In this document: positions 34,662 through 46,146 of the stretch, one piece after another
How positions within the stretch are numbered: position 1 is the first letter of the stretch
Layout: each line of letters begins with the position of its first letter
Source of the DNA: Stomorhina lunata
Lineage: Eukaryota > Arthropoda > Insecta > Diptera > Rhiniidae
Direction: 5' to 3'
Assembly (NCBI GenBank): GCA_933228675.1
Contig: OW121741.1
Span: 40,391,952 to 40,455,951 of the forward strand
Length of the DNA: 64,000 bases
The notes under the pieces: generated by a model
Told to the model about the DNA's origin: nothing
Seen by the model: only the letters and a program-made list of their open reading frames with translations
The model's database searches: none
Program-made: the position numbers and the translations under genes

Positions 34662-35034
34662 AGTTATGTATAAAGACTTACTACTCCCAAACTCACTTTA
34701 CTCTATTACTCTTCATTCTATATTTTCTCTTATTTCTAATTACTTATTTTATTTCAACTTTTGTTTTATCAAATATTTTACTTAACATTAATTATCATAT
34801 ATTTTATCATTACTAAATTATCAATTATTTTCTTTAAGTTTAAATTATCAAATATTTTCTAATTATAAATTCTTAAATTTTGTAGTTTTATAATACCGTT
34901 ATTTTTATTTAAATAAGAAAAATTCAAAAATCATTAATCATTAAGAAAGTAAACTTTGTACCAATAACTTTGTAATCAATATTGAAAATAAATTAATATT
35001 TTTTAAAGGAAATTGTATAATATTTTCTTTTACT
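34662..35034 (+). repeat. 3' LTR of Ty3/gypsy element (373 bp)
   Basis: Same AGTTATG...TTTTACT borders as the 5' LTR. The only difference seen is an extra ~13 bp around 34887-34899. Since LTRs are identical at insertion, this indel arose afterwards in one of them. Confidence 0.95.
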
Positions 35035-35876
35035 CTTTGCTACATTTTTTTTTTTTTTGGTTTCCGGGAGTGTTTTTTTTATATGAAAGCTATATTCAAA
35101 TATGGACCGATTCCTATAAAATTTGATATACTGACCAATAGTTGCATAAAACTTCTCTATTTTAAATTAAGTCATAATAGCTATTACAATTATATTCAAT
35201 TTATCATCGTTAATGCGTTTCCCGGATCGGGGTTATATGGGAGCTCTAACTAAATGTGCACCGATTTTGTCCATTTTCAATATACAAGTTTTTAAAGATA
35301 TCGGAAATACTTTTGTAAAATGTTGTTTCTCTAGTTCTTTCGTTAAGGCTCTATCGCTCTTTTCTTTTTGTATTTTTGTATTTCCGTAAGTTTTTTATAT
35401 GGAAGCTATAGTCAAATGGTGACCGATTGTGCAAAATTTTGCACATTGGCTGGTATTGATATAAGATTTCCTTGTACTAAATTTAGGCAATAGCTGGTAT
35501 AGTTTATCATTTATTGACATTTATATGTATTTTGGATGGAATTTAGGCTGTTTCCGTAAGTTTTGTTGTATGGGAGCTATGGTTAAACGTGAATCGATTT
35601 GGATGAAATTGTATATGCTGCCTAGTACTTATGTAAAACTTCTATATGCCAAATTTTATCATCATAGCTATTATAATTTGTTATTTATTAGCAAATAAGC
35701 AATTAGACTAGACGAGGTTATACGGGAGCTATGGTGAAATGTGAAGCGTTTTTGCCCGATTTCAATACGAAAATTGTCCAAGAAATGAAAAATATTTATG
35801 ACAAATTTCAGTATCCTATATTCTTTCGATAAGGTTTTATTGTGCCGACAACAGACAGACTGACATACGACGGGCG

Positions 35877-35926
<50 letters not shown>

Positions 35927-36037
35927 AAAACAGAGAGACAGACGGACATCGCTTAATCGTTTTAGCCAATATTAAGGAAACTACAAACGGAATGACAGTC
36001 TCATTATACCCCCAATTCTTTTTGATGGTGGGTATAA
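35035..36037 (-). repeat. dispersed family B copy 2, proximal part (minus strand)
   Basis: On the minus strand it begins at about 36037 with the hairpin-like head ATACCCACCATCAAAAAG...GGGGGTAT. It continues through GTCATTCCGTTTGTAG, GCGATGTCCGTCTGTC, a (GTCT)n run and the periodic CGGT..ACATTTGACC/AGCTCCCATA units, until the LTR element interrupts it. The 5' end is intact. Confidence 0.75.
35874..35945. repeat. (GACA)n microsatellite
   Basis: About 13 uninterrupted GACA copies plus flanking imperfect ones, within the head of family B. The opposite strand reads GTCT, matching the expandable GTCTGTC word of other family members. Confidence 0.9.
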
Positions 36038-36456
36038 AATCTAGCCTTTGAACGATTCTGAAAATTTTCGTCCCAGAAATACAAATTTATTATTTGAATC
36101 TCTACGATTTCATTTAAAGTCAAAATATATATTCTCCTTTTGCCACCGAATAATATGGTCAGCCTCATATCTTATATCGTTTCAATTCTATAACAATTCT
36201 ATAGGCTCCCAAAGTTGGACGTCTCGGGTAGTTTTCTGTAAAATTGTCAATGTTTACGACTTAATAACTTCTGAACACGTTGTCAGATTTTAATAAATTT
36301 GATGTCAGTGGAAAGGATTTTAGCTTTTTCTTTAAGATTATAGAAAAAAATTATTCTATTGTCCTCTCTCAAGGACCTTTCTTATGAAAAATGTCCTTTA
36401 TATTTGATTATCCTAAAAAAACGGTTTTTTAATTTTCTTTATTTTTTTTACCGCAA
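36038..36456. other. no gene seen
   Basis: AT-rich spacer with no motif recognised. Confidence 0.5.
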
Positions 36457-36893
36457 TCTAAGTTGACTTACAGTAAACTAAGTTGACTTACAGTAAACTA
36501 AGTTGGCTTACAGTAAACTAAGTTGACTTACAGTAAACTAAGTTGACTTACAGTAAACTAAGTTGACTTACATTAAACTAAGTTGACTTACAGTAAACTA
36601 AGTTGACTTACAGTAAACTAAGTTGACTTACAGTAAACTAAGTTGACTTACAGTAAACTAAGTTGACTTACAGTAAACTAAGTTGACTTACAGTAAACTA
36701 AGTTGACTTACAGTAAACTAAGTTGGCTTACTGTAAACTATGTTGACTTACATTAAACTAAGTTGACTTACAGTAAACTAAGTTAACTTACAGTAAACTA
36801 AGTTGACTTACATTAAACTAAGTTGACTTACAGTAAACTAAGTTGACTTACTATAAACTATGTTGACTTACAGTAAACTTATGACTTACAGTA
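36457..36893. repeat. 20-bp tandem repeat, ~22 copies
   Basis: Consensus AGTTGACTTACAGTAAACTA, with scattered single-base variants (GGCTTA, CATTAAAC, AACTTA, TATGTTG). Most copies are identical, indicating recent homogenisation. Confidence 0.95.
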
Positions 36894-37130
36894 ACACGTA
36901 AGTCCACGGGCTCTTAAGTTACACGGATTATTCTTTATCAACTCACAAAATTTCAATACAAAATAATTAGCTTTTAATATCACAGGTCGACAAAATGTTT
37001 GTCCAAGAAAGACACTTACCATTTATAAATAAACTATTAACCTTCATTAAAAATCTTATACTTACTTTGATTTCATGAGGTCTGGTTTTCGAGATATTGA
37101 ACATTTTATGTTTTTATTAGAAACCTAGTT

Positions 37131-37922
37131 ATACCCTTCACCACCATAGGTGGAAGGGTATTATAAGTTTGTGCTGATGTATGTAACGCATAGAAGTATT
37201 TGTCATAGACCCACCTTTTAGTATACCAATAGGCTTAGAATCACTTTCTGAGTCGGTTTAGCGATGTCAATACGTTTGTCCGTCTATACGGCTGACTAGC
37301 TGGACCCCCATGTAAACCATGTAATCAAAGTACAGGTCGCAATTCTAAAGATAATTTGATGAAATTTGGCATAGATATTTTTTTTTGATAGTGGAACCAT
37401 AGCTATTGAAATTCGTCAAAATAGGTCTATTATTGATGGTACCTCCCATAGGTCCCACTTCCCGGAATTGATATTTTGGACACAAATATCAATATTTTTT
37501 GATGACATTTAAACCAAATACTGCTTATGTTATCCAAAATCACTGTACCAAATTTCGTTGAAATCGGTCCACATTTGAACATAGCTCCCATACAAACTCT
37601 TCTGCACTAAATGAGAAAAAAATCTCTAAAACGCTATAAATCTGAAGATAATGAGAATTTTGAGTTTATTTTTTGCACACATAATTTTTTTAACAACTGT
37701 AACCAAATTGCTAAATTTCGAGATAATCGGTCCACATTTGACCCTAGCTCTCATATAAGTCCAAATGACGGAAACAGCTTAAATATATAAGTTTTGAGAA
37801 AATTTTTGTATGATAGCAACATTTAGCAAATATTTGTTTTTATTTAGGAAATAGATAACCTTTGACCTTAGTGGTGAAGGGTATCGTATGGTCGGGCTTG
37901 ACCGATTATTTCTTACTTGTTT
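37131..37922 (+). mobile_element. dispersed family A element, complete copy, ~792 bp
   Basis: The 5' end is a hairpin: ATACCCTTCACC, loop, then GGTGGAAGGGTAT. Near the 3' end GGTGAAGGGTAT repeats the inverted form of the 5' end. It is followed by a second hairpin (GGTCGGGCTTGACC core) and TTTCTTACTTGTT. The middle contains AGTATACCAAT, TTAGAATCAC, GCGATGTC, TTTGATGAAATTTGG and two or three AGCTCCCATA-type units. There is no coding frame. The layout matches the copy at 24075-24858. Confidence 0.75.
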
Positions 37923-39280
37923 TTTGGTATATTTTTATTGAATAATGTGAATTGGTAATGGAACGTCTTCAATATTTTTCAAGTTTTTAAGTCTTCAGAA
38001 GTTGTGCTTTCGTTTATATCTGCATGGATGCTGTTGGGATTCAGCATCAAACACAAAATTTTCAGTTTTGACCGCTTAGTTTCCAGAACAGCACAACAAT
38101 TGAAATTTTCAAAAGAACATTCTTAAAAGATACATTTTCTATGTATTAGAGATATTATACAGAAATTTTATTAAGCAATCAGAATTCCTTCTTTCTATTG
38201 GTAGTGCCCTAATAAATTTCAAATACTTACCTCCACAATAAATAATGCCTTTATCAAAGATATAATGTACAATATGTATGAGTTGGTTGATATGTATGTG
38301 TTTTTTCTGTTCAATGTTTTTGTGCAAATAAACCTCTATACCAGTGACATTAAAGAGGAAAAATAAACATTTATTTAAAACAACAAATGCAAGCACAAAT
38401 GCAAACAAAATCCGGAAACAAACTCAAACTCCAGGATTCAAAGGTGGATGAGTTGGACGAACAGGGGACCTAACCTCCCCAACATTTTAGAACTTACGCA
38501 CGCACGTACGTTTCCTCTTTATTTGTTATTTTGCTACTGTTTTTCCTTTGAAAATTCTCAGAAAGAGCTGACATTGTAAACATTTTTCTCTATCCAAAAA
38601 TTAACCTTTTAATGAAAGAAAGAAATGCATTTAAAAAAAAATTTTAAGGGGTGGTTGATTTTGAAGTTTTCATTATAGGGGAAGAATTTTAAATTGCTTT
38701 TGTAGCAATAAAAACGCAACAGTATCTGTTTGCTCTTTAGTTGGATTGTGGCTGGGGGATTAATAAATTTTTAATTACCCCTGGCTTTTGAAACAATTTT
38801 CCCAGGCTTGGCAGCTTTAAATCTTTATATGATTTTTTTTACTAAGCAAAAATTTTATAAGTTTTAATGAGTTTTTTTAAGTACCTGCTTTAAATTTTGT
38901 ACATTTTTAAAATAATTTATCATAATTTAAATTTAATTAATCAAATTTAATCTTCAATTTGTTTTACAAAAAGTTTTCATTTAAAATTCCCATAAACCTC
39001 TTGACTTACATTAGAGTGTTTTGTTGCTGTTTATCATGAAAATTGCTGCTGACATCGAGAGACAAAAACTGGAAAAAAAGTTTTAAATTTAATAATTAAA
39101 ATGCAATTACAAACATATTTTGCATAGACTTTGTTATAGTAGTAGTAGCACTACCACAAAGTGCGAAACTACTACTTACATACAAATAAAATTTTTCGTT
39201 TCCGCTTTTTCACGCACACACACACAAACAAAAATACGAGGGTACATTTTTTCTAAAAAAAAAACTAAGATCTAGTACAA
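37923..39280. other. no gene seen; apparently unique sequence
   Basis: AT-rich. The ORFs of up to 89 codons have no motif. Short GCACGCACGTACG and CACACACACA stretches are present. Confidence 0.5.
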
Positions 39281-41775
39281 TTTTCTATAGAAATTTCTGT
39301 TGATAAAAAGTTAAAAAAAAAAATTCTTTTGTTAAAGAAATTTTTCTATAGAAATTTTTTTTTAGAAATTTTTCTATAGAAATTTTTGTATAGAAATTTT
39401 TCTACAGAAATTTTTCTATAGAAATTTTTCTATAGAAATTTTTCTATAGAAATTTTCTATAGAAATTTTTCTATAGAAATTTTCTATAGAAATTTATTTA
39501 TAGAAATTTTTCTATAGAAATTTTTCCATATAAATTTTTCTATAGAAATTTTTCTATAGAAATTTTTCTATAGAAATTTTTCTATAGAAATTTTTCTATA
39601 GAAATTTTTCTATAGAAATTTTTCTATAGAAATTTTTCTATAGAAATTTTTCTATAAAAATTTTTCTATAGAAATTTTTCTATAGAAATTTTTCTATAGA
39701 AATTTTTCTATAGAAATTTTTCTATAGAAATTTTTCTATAGAAATTTTTTTATAGAAATTTTTCTATAGAAATTTTTCTACAGAAATTTTTCTATAGAAA
39801 TTTTTCTATAGAAATTTTTCTATAGAAATTTTTCTATAGAAATTTTTCTATAGAAATTTTTCTATAGAAATTTTTCTATAGAAATTTCTCTATTGAAATT
39901 TTTCTATAGAAATTTTTCTATAGAAAGTTTTCTATAGACATTTTTCTATATAAATTTTTCTATATAAATTTTTCTATATAAATTTTTCCATCGAAATTTT
40001 TCTTTAGAAATTTTTCTATAGAAATTTTTCTTTAGAAATTTTTCTATAGAAATTTTTCTATATAAATTTTTCTTTAGAAATTTTTCTATAGAAATTTTTC
40101 TATAGAAATTTTTCTATAGAAAGTTTTCTATAGACATTTTTCTATATAAATTTTTCTATATAAATTTTTCTATAGAAATTTTTCTTTAGAAATTTTTCTT
40201 TAGAAATTTTTCTATAGAAATTTTTCTATAGAAATTTTCTATATAAATTTTTCTTTAGAAATTTTTCTATAGAAATTTTTCTATAGAAATTTTTCTATAG
40301 AAATTTTTCTATAGAAATTTTTGTATAGAAATTTTGCTATAGAAATTTTTCTATAGAAATTTTTCTATTGAAATTTTTCTATAGAAATTTTTCTATAGAA
40401 ATTTTTCTATAGAAAGATTTCTATAGACATTTTTCTATATAAATTTTTCTATATAAATTTTTCTATAGAAATTTTTCTTTAGAAATTTTTCTATAGAAAT
40501 TTTTCTATATAAATTTTTCTTTAGAAATTTTTCTATTGAAATTTTTCTATAGAAATTTTTCTATAGAAATTTTTCTATAGAAAGTTGTCTACAGACATTT
40601 TTCTATATAAATTTTTCTATAGAAATTTTTCTTTAGAAATTTTTCTATATAAATTTTTCTATATAAATTTTTCTATATAAATTTTTCTTTAGAAATTTTT
40701 CTATAGAAATTTTTCTATAGAAATTTTTCTATAGAAATTTTTCTATAGAAATTTTTCTATAGAAATTTTTCTATAGAAATTTTTCTATAGAAATTTTTCT
40801 ATAGAAATATTTCTATACATATATTCTAAAGAAATTTTTCTATAGAAATTTTTCTATAGAAATTTTTCTTTAGAAATTTTTCTATAGAAATTTTTCTATA
40901 GAAATTATTCTATAGAAATTATTCTATAGAAATTATTCTATAGAAATTTTTCTATAGAAATTTTTCTATAGAAATTTTTCTATAGAAATTTTTCTATAGA
41001 AATTTTTCTAAAGAAATTTTTCTACAGAAATTTTTCTATAGAAATTTTTCTATAGAAATTTTTCTATAGACATTTTTCTATAGACATTTTTCTATAGAAA
41101 TTTTTCTATAGAAATATTTCTATAGAAAGTTTTCTTCAGAAATTTTTCAATAGAAATTTTTCTTTAGAAATTTTTCTTTAGAAATTTTTCTATAGAAATT
41201 TTTCTATAGAAATTTTTCTATAGAAATTATTCTATAGAAATTTTTCTATAGAAATTATTCTATAGAAATTTTTCTATAGAAATTTTTCTATAGAAATTTT
41301 TCTAAAGAAATTTTTCTACAGAAATTTTTCTATAGAAATTTTTCTATAGAAATTTTTCTATAGAAATTTTTCTATAGACATTTTTCTATAGACATTTTTC
41401 TATAGAAATATTTCTATAGAAAGTTTTTTTTAGAAATTTTTCTTTAGAAATTTTTCTATAGAAATTTTTCTATAGAAATTTTCTATAGAAATTTTTCTAT
41501 AGAAGTTTGTCTATAGAAATTTTTCTATAGAAATTTTTCTATAGAAATTTTTCTATAGAAATTTTTCTATAGAAATTTTTCTATAGAAATTTTTTTTATA
41601 GAAATGTTTCTATAGAAATTTTTCTATGGAAATTTTTCTAAAGAAATTTTTCTGCAGAATTTTTTTTTATAGAAATTTTTCTATCGAATTTTTTTATAGA
41701 AAACTTCTTTTTTTAAAGAAATTTTTCTATAAAAAATTTCTGTGTTAAAGAAATTTTTCTATAGAAAACTTCTTT
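39281..41775. repeat. 14-bp satellite array, ~2.4 kb, ~170 copies (TTTCTATAGAAA family)
   Basis: Basic unit GAAATTTTTCTATA. Variant units (TTTCTTTAG, GACATTTTTC, CTATATAAA, AATTATTC, GAAAGTTTTC) are arranged in longer patterns. GAAAGTTTTC-type blocks fall at about 39923, 40119, 40412 and 40580. The AAAGAAATTTTTCTACAG block falls at about 41011 and 41305. Most spacings are multiples of 14 (196, about 294, 168, 294). It has the same core palindrome as the 31-bp arrays at 2.1 kb and 15.9-20.2 kb. Confidence 0.95.
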
Positions 41776-42490
41776 TGTTGTTTTTCTGTAGAACAAATTG
41801 AATGGAAGTTTTGTATAAAACAGTTGATTAGGTTTCTTAGAAATCTGTTGGATAACTTTTTAATCAACCCTCGTTTTATTTTCACATACTCTCTCCAACA
41901 ATTATGTACATTTATTACCATGCAAATAGTTAACAACTTTGGAAGCCAGAAACAAACTAGCAACAGAATCCTTGTCGAAAATTTGTATATAAATAAATAA
42001 ATGTGCAACATGGGATATTTTACAAATAAATACATGCATCATGAACACTAAACACTTGTGCACACACAACCAATATACACATACATACACCCATTCGCAC
42101 ACTCAGGCACTCAAAGTTAAAAAGCTAAATTAAAAAAGTTTAACAAAAATACAACAAAAAAAAAAAAGAAAGAAAACTGTTACAAACAGCAACAACATGT
42201 TGGCAATAGAGTTTTTAACGGCACAATAACGCACAAATTTTTATGAAATTTATCTTAAGCTCATACAAATAGTGAAGTGTATTTTAACCCTTTTGTGCCC
42301 ATTGCTGCCCAAAGACAACATTTTATGAAATCAGTCAAAACTTCTCTTATATTTAACATTTTTTAAAAAGCTTTTTCTGACTGGCATAGGTAAGAAAACG
42401 TCGGGTCATTATAGTTTTAGTAATCTGTGGAAATGTTTTCTATTAATACACTCTAATTGGCTAAATGGTATGCTCTTTCTAGTAGTAGAA
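41776..42490. other. no gene seen
   Basis: AT-rich spacer with a CACA/CATACA-rich stretch near 42060-42105. The overlapping short frames show no motif. Confidence 0.5.
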
Positions 42491-43735
42491 GCTTCCAAGT
42501 GTCTAGAGATATGGCAACGTATTCCAGTTTAGCTTTTTACCAACTCTCCCCAAAAAGTCAAACATTTGCTATGAAACACTTGATGTTAATGGGCATCACT
42601 GATTTAGAGTTGTTTTTAAAAACGCTCGCTGTGTATCTAGAGAACCTTACCCAGTAAACGCTTCCAAGTGTCTAGAGATATGGCAACGTATTCCAGTTTA
42701 ACTTTTTACCAACTCTCCCTAAAATATTCAATTATTTGCTTTGAAACACTTGATGAAGTAACACTTGACGATAATGGGCATCACTGATTTAGAGTTGTTT
42801 TTAAAAACGCTCGCTGTGTATCCAGAGAACCTTACCCAGTAGAAGCTTCCAAGTGTCTAGAGATATGGCAACATATTCCAATTTAGCTTTTTACAAACTC
42901 AGCCCAAAAAGTTCAATCATTCGCTATGAAACACTTGATGTTAATGGGCATCACTGATTTAGAGTTGTTTTTAAAAAAGCTCGCTGTGTATCTAGAGAAC
43001 CTTACCCAGTAAACGCTTCCAAGTGTCTAGAGATATGGCAACGTATTCCAGCTTAACTTTTTACCAACTCTCCCTAAAATATTCAATTATTTGCTTTGAA
43101 ACACTTGATGAAGAAACACTTGATGTTAATGGGCATCACTGATTTAGAGTTGTTTTTAAAAACGCTCGCTGTGTATCTAGAGAACCTTACCCAGTAAACG
43201 CTTCCAAGTGTCTAGAGATATGGCAACGTATTCCAGTTTAACTTTTTACCAACCCTCCCTAAAATATTCAATTATTTGCTTTGAAACACTTGATGAAGTA
43301 ACACTTGACGATAATGGGCATCACTGATTTAGAGTTGTTTTTAAAAACGCTCGCTGTGTATCCAGAGAACCTTACCCAGTAGAAGCTTCCAAGTGTCTAG
43401 AGATATGGCAACATATTCCAGTTAAACTTTTTACCAACTCTCCCCAAAAAATTCAATCATTCGCTATGAAACAATTGATCATAATGGGCACCACTGATTT
43501 AGAGTTGTTTTTAACCCCTTGACGTATTTCCACGAGTCTGACTCGTGGTACAAATTCTGTGCCTAAATGAATATCACGAGTCTGACTCGTGGTACAATTT
43601 CTGTGCCTAACATGATTATCACGAGTCTGACTCGTTTTGCGACTGGAAGCGAACTTAGTTGCGCTAATTGATACGTCAAGGGGTTAAAACGCTCGCTGTG
43701 TATCTAGAGAACCTTACTTAGTATAAGCTTCCAAC
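42491..43735 (+). repeat. tandem array of alternating 169/185-bp units
   Basis: Units start with GCTTCCAAGTGTCTAGAGAT near 42491, 42660, 42845, 43015, 43200, 43385 and (partial) 43727. Spacings are 169, 185, 170, 185, 185 and then 342, the last including a 173-bp insertion. The long form carries an extra 16 bp (GAAGTAACACTTGACG type). The alternation indicates amplification partly as a two-unit (about 354-bp) block. Each unit ends in AGAACCTTACCCAGTA. No coding potential is conserved. Confidence 0.9.
43515..43683. mobile_element. 169-bp TTAA-flanked MITE (piggyBac-like)
   Basis: Termini CCCCTTGACGTAT and ATACGTCAAGGGG are perfect 13-bp inverted repeats flanked by TTAA (43511-43514 and 43684-43687). 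Inside are three copies of ATCACGAGTCTGACTCGT-like sequence, itself a palindrome (ACGAGTC/GACTCGT). The neighbouring tandem units show the empty site GTTTTTAAAAACGCTCG, which proves insertion. The TTAA target and CCC start suggest piggyBac mobilisation. Confidence 0.9.
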
Positions 43736-44009
43736 TTTCTATTTATATAGAGCTAGAGCTCAAGCTGTATTCGAAAAAACTTTGGTCACGAAAGGGTTAA
43801 AAACTACAAAATACCTCTCAGTTAAAATTGTGCTGGGAAAATTGCGAATGAAAAAAAAATTAATTACAGCCATTAAACGTACACTAACCGAGAGTCACAT
43901 AAACATGTACTCATATGCATTTACACACGTTATATGTATATTTCTAAACACTAGCAAGAAAAAGTTTACGAACACTATTTAATTTAAATTGAAAATGTTT
44001 TTCACCTTT

Positions 44010-44168
44010 CCTAGAAACGCGTCGAGGAATGTTTTCCCCACCAACATTTTTTGGTTTTATCAAAAAACTATTTATTACAATAATAAATAATTGTAATAAA
44101 TTGGGATCTTAGTGCAATACACTACAGTAAAACTAAATGTTTGATGTCCCAAAATTTTGATAAACCTT
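44010..44168 (+). repeat. single-arm copy related to the foldback at 16223-16720
   Basis: GAAACGCGTCGAGGAAT, CAACATTTTTTGG, TATTACAATAATAAATAA and TTGGGATC...TGCAATACACT follow the order of the right arm of the 16.2-kb foldback. The match continues beyond the arm (GATGTCCCAAAATTTTGATA against ACATCCCGACAATTTTGTTA). Only one arm is present here. Confidence 0.7.
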
Positions 44169-45215
44169 TTTGAAAATGTTTTCTTCTTTAAACATTTAAT
44201 ATTTTTATAAGGAAAATTTTGAAAATAAAATAATTTCATTATGATGTGGAATAGTGTACCTTAACTTCTTTACCTCACTGTATATAAAAATTTGATCAAG
44301 AGCTTCAACACAAACAAACAAATAACAAACACAGAAACAAATAACTAAGTGAGAAACTTGTTGGTATGTACATGAATCAATTTTTGGTGTGAAGAAGAAG
44401 CTCAAATGCCCCCCCTACCCCGCCCCCTAAAAGTTGAAAAAAAACTTTTACACATTCACATTTAGTTAAACGAGATTTTTCACACTCATAAGTTCATGTA
44501 CACACAAGAGTCGTCGCTGAATGTTGCTGCTATTTGTTGCTGGTGTTGCAACAACATTATGGAAAACACTTTAACCAACTGATGATGCATTTTGTTTGTA
44601 GTGATTAATTTAGAAGGCGTAAATGGTTGGGTGTAACCATTAAATAAACACATTTCGTATAAAATACAATAGCAACAACGAACGAAAGACATTCGCATGT
44701 GTTGTTGCAATAATAAAATTTAACAACATCATATACAATATATTTTGTTAAGTGACGCATATGTGTTTAAATGCATTTCCGTTTTCCACCCATATTCTGA
44801 AGTACACAGACACACACACACACGTACACTTTTAAATGGGAAATTATTTACATGCATTCTAAAAAAAATATTAACATTATTTTGTGGGGATGATGAAATG
44901 GGGTAAGGGAGGGGGGTTATGATAATGTTTTTTAAGGAATTAATTCATATTGAAATAAGCTAAGATCTTGAGTTTTTAGCACTTGAGTTAAGAGTTATTT
45001 TTTTCTGGTTGTGAGATGGGAAGTTTTTTCTTCTCATTTGTACATTTGTCTTAAATGAATCTTACACTGAAAGGTTAAAGACTTTTTATATATTAACATC
45101 TGAGGACTGAATTCAAAAGAATCTTTTAAGGAAAATACATTTATTCTTGAATAGGTTAGGAGAAAATCTTGGAAATCTGAGACTATCGATCTTATCAAAC
45201 CAATATCATATGGGT
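44169..45215. other. no gene seen
   Basis: AT-rich sequence with a C-rich run (44408-44429) and a CACACACACACACGTACAC microsatellite near 44811. No gene is supported. Confidence 0.5.
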
Positions 45216-45750
45216 CTAGGTAAGGTTAAGCAGGAGACTGACAACAAAGTCCGCTTCACTTGGGTCCAAGAAAGTGATCCCTTTGTGTTGCCTGCAGAGG
45301 AAATAGAAGATTATATTCTTTACTACCAAATGTATCAAGGCTCTGTAAAAGCCAACCATTAATCTTGCAGACCAGATAGTGAATCCTAAGATCAACAAGG
45401 TCTGGGCGGTGATAGAGGGGATGATTGACAGTTTCTTCCTCGTCGACGTTCTGACACCTTCTACAGCAGTCATTGCTTTGAAGGTTAAGTCGTCTAGCAT
45501 GTAATACTTTTATACAGTGCTTACGTAAGAACGCTTGTATTAAGTTGGCCAGGTTAGTCTTGAGACTGATAAGGTTGTTTTTGTGGACCAGTTGGTCTGC
45601 GCGGATCTTATCATATGGGTTTAACAATAGTAAAAAATGTATTTGTATAGCTTCGCAAATTTTGGATCTCACAACATCCTTGTGGCAATACAATGATTTA
45701 ATATATACGACTGCTGACTTATTCACCACCAATGATTTTGAAAGCACCTG
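45216..45750 (-). pseudogene. non-LTR retrotransposon ORF2 C-terminal relic (post-RNase H region)
   Basis: A 163-codon minus-strand frame (45256-45747) matches the tail of R1/Jockey-type ORF2 proteins. It has a Lys/Arg-rich segment ending in LRKHCIKVLHARRLNLQSND, then a zinc-knuckle-like CRRCQNVDEEETVNHPLYHRP, then DLVDLRIHYL. The knuckle has lost its last Cys (LYH where LCHC is usual), and another frame takes over near 45260. I read it as a dead fragment. Which clade it belongs to cannot be settled by eye. The nearby RT relic may belong to a different element. Confidence 0.65.
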
Positions 45751-46146
45751 AAGCGTTTCACATTGGTTAAATGATGCCAGATTTTCTCTTTAGACTTTAG
45801 TGTTGAACAATTTTAAAGACTCCAATCGTTCAGATAGATCGTGCTTCTCGTAAGCTTTCACAAAGAATCGCAAAACTTCAGTCGAAATGAAATTTTTTAT
45901 CAAATGCAAAATGTACATACTTTAGAGCAACGTTGGCCATTATTTGCGTTCCAGGGGAATAACAACAATTTACTTTCAACAATAAAACTTTTTCTTTACA
46001 CATACTCAAAAAAACAATGCTTTTTTTTGGTATAGGACCAGGACTCAGGGGATAATCCCTACATATGCAACGCATTGTATTGGAACTAGAAAAATAGGTT
46101 ATGGGAAGAAGGATAGAGTATTTGTAGATATTCGATTTAAATTCAT
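45751..46146. other. no gene seen; possible 3' tail of the RT relic
   Basis: Between two non-LTR relics. It may contain untranslated remnants of them, but nothing diagnostic is visible. Confidence 0.4.

Larger units (their letters stand above)
28035..35034 (+). mobile_element. complete Ty3/gypsy LTR retrotransposon, 7,000 bp
   Basis: Two LTRs (28035-28394 and 34662-35034) bound a tRNA-Ser-type primer site, gag, pol and a polypurine tract. The direct duplication CTTT at 28031-28034 and 35035-35038 is the 4-bp target site. The domain order protease, RT, RNase H, integrase places it in Ty3/gypsy (Metaviridae). The integrase phrase HTGNSDVERFH is similar to the mdg1/errantivirus branch. No env-like frame exists after pol, so it is probably not enveloped. 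It interrupts a family B repeat; the uninterrupted site can be read near 50440-50500 in the sister copy. The near-identical LTRs and intact frames indicate a recent insertion. Confidence 0.96.
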
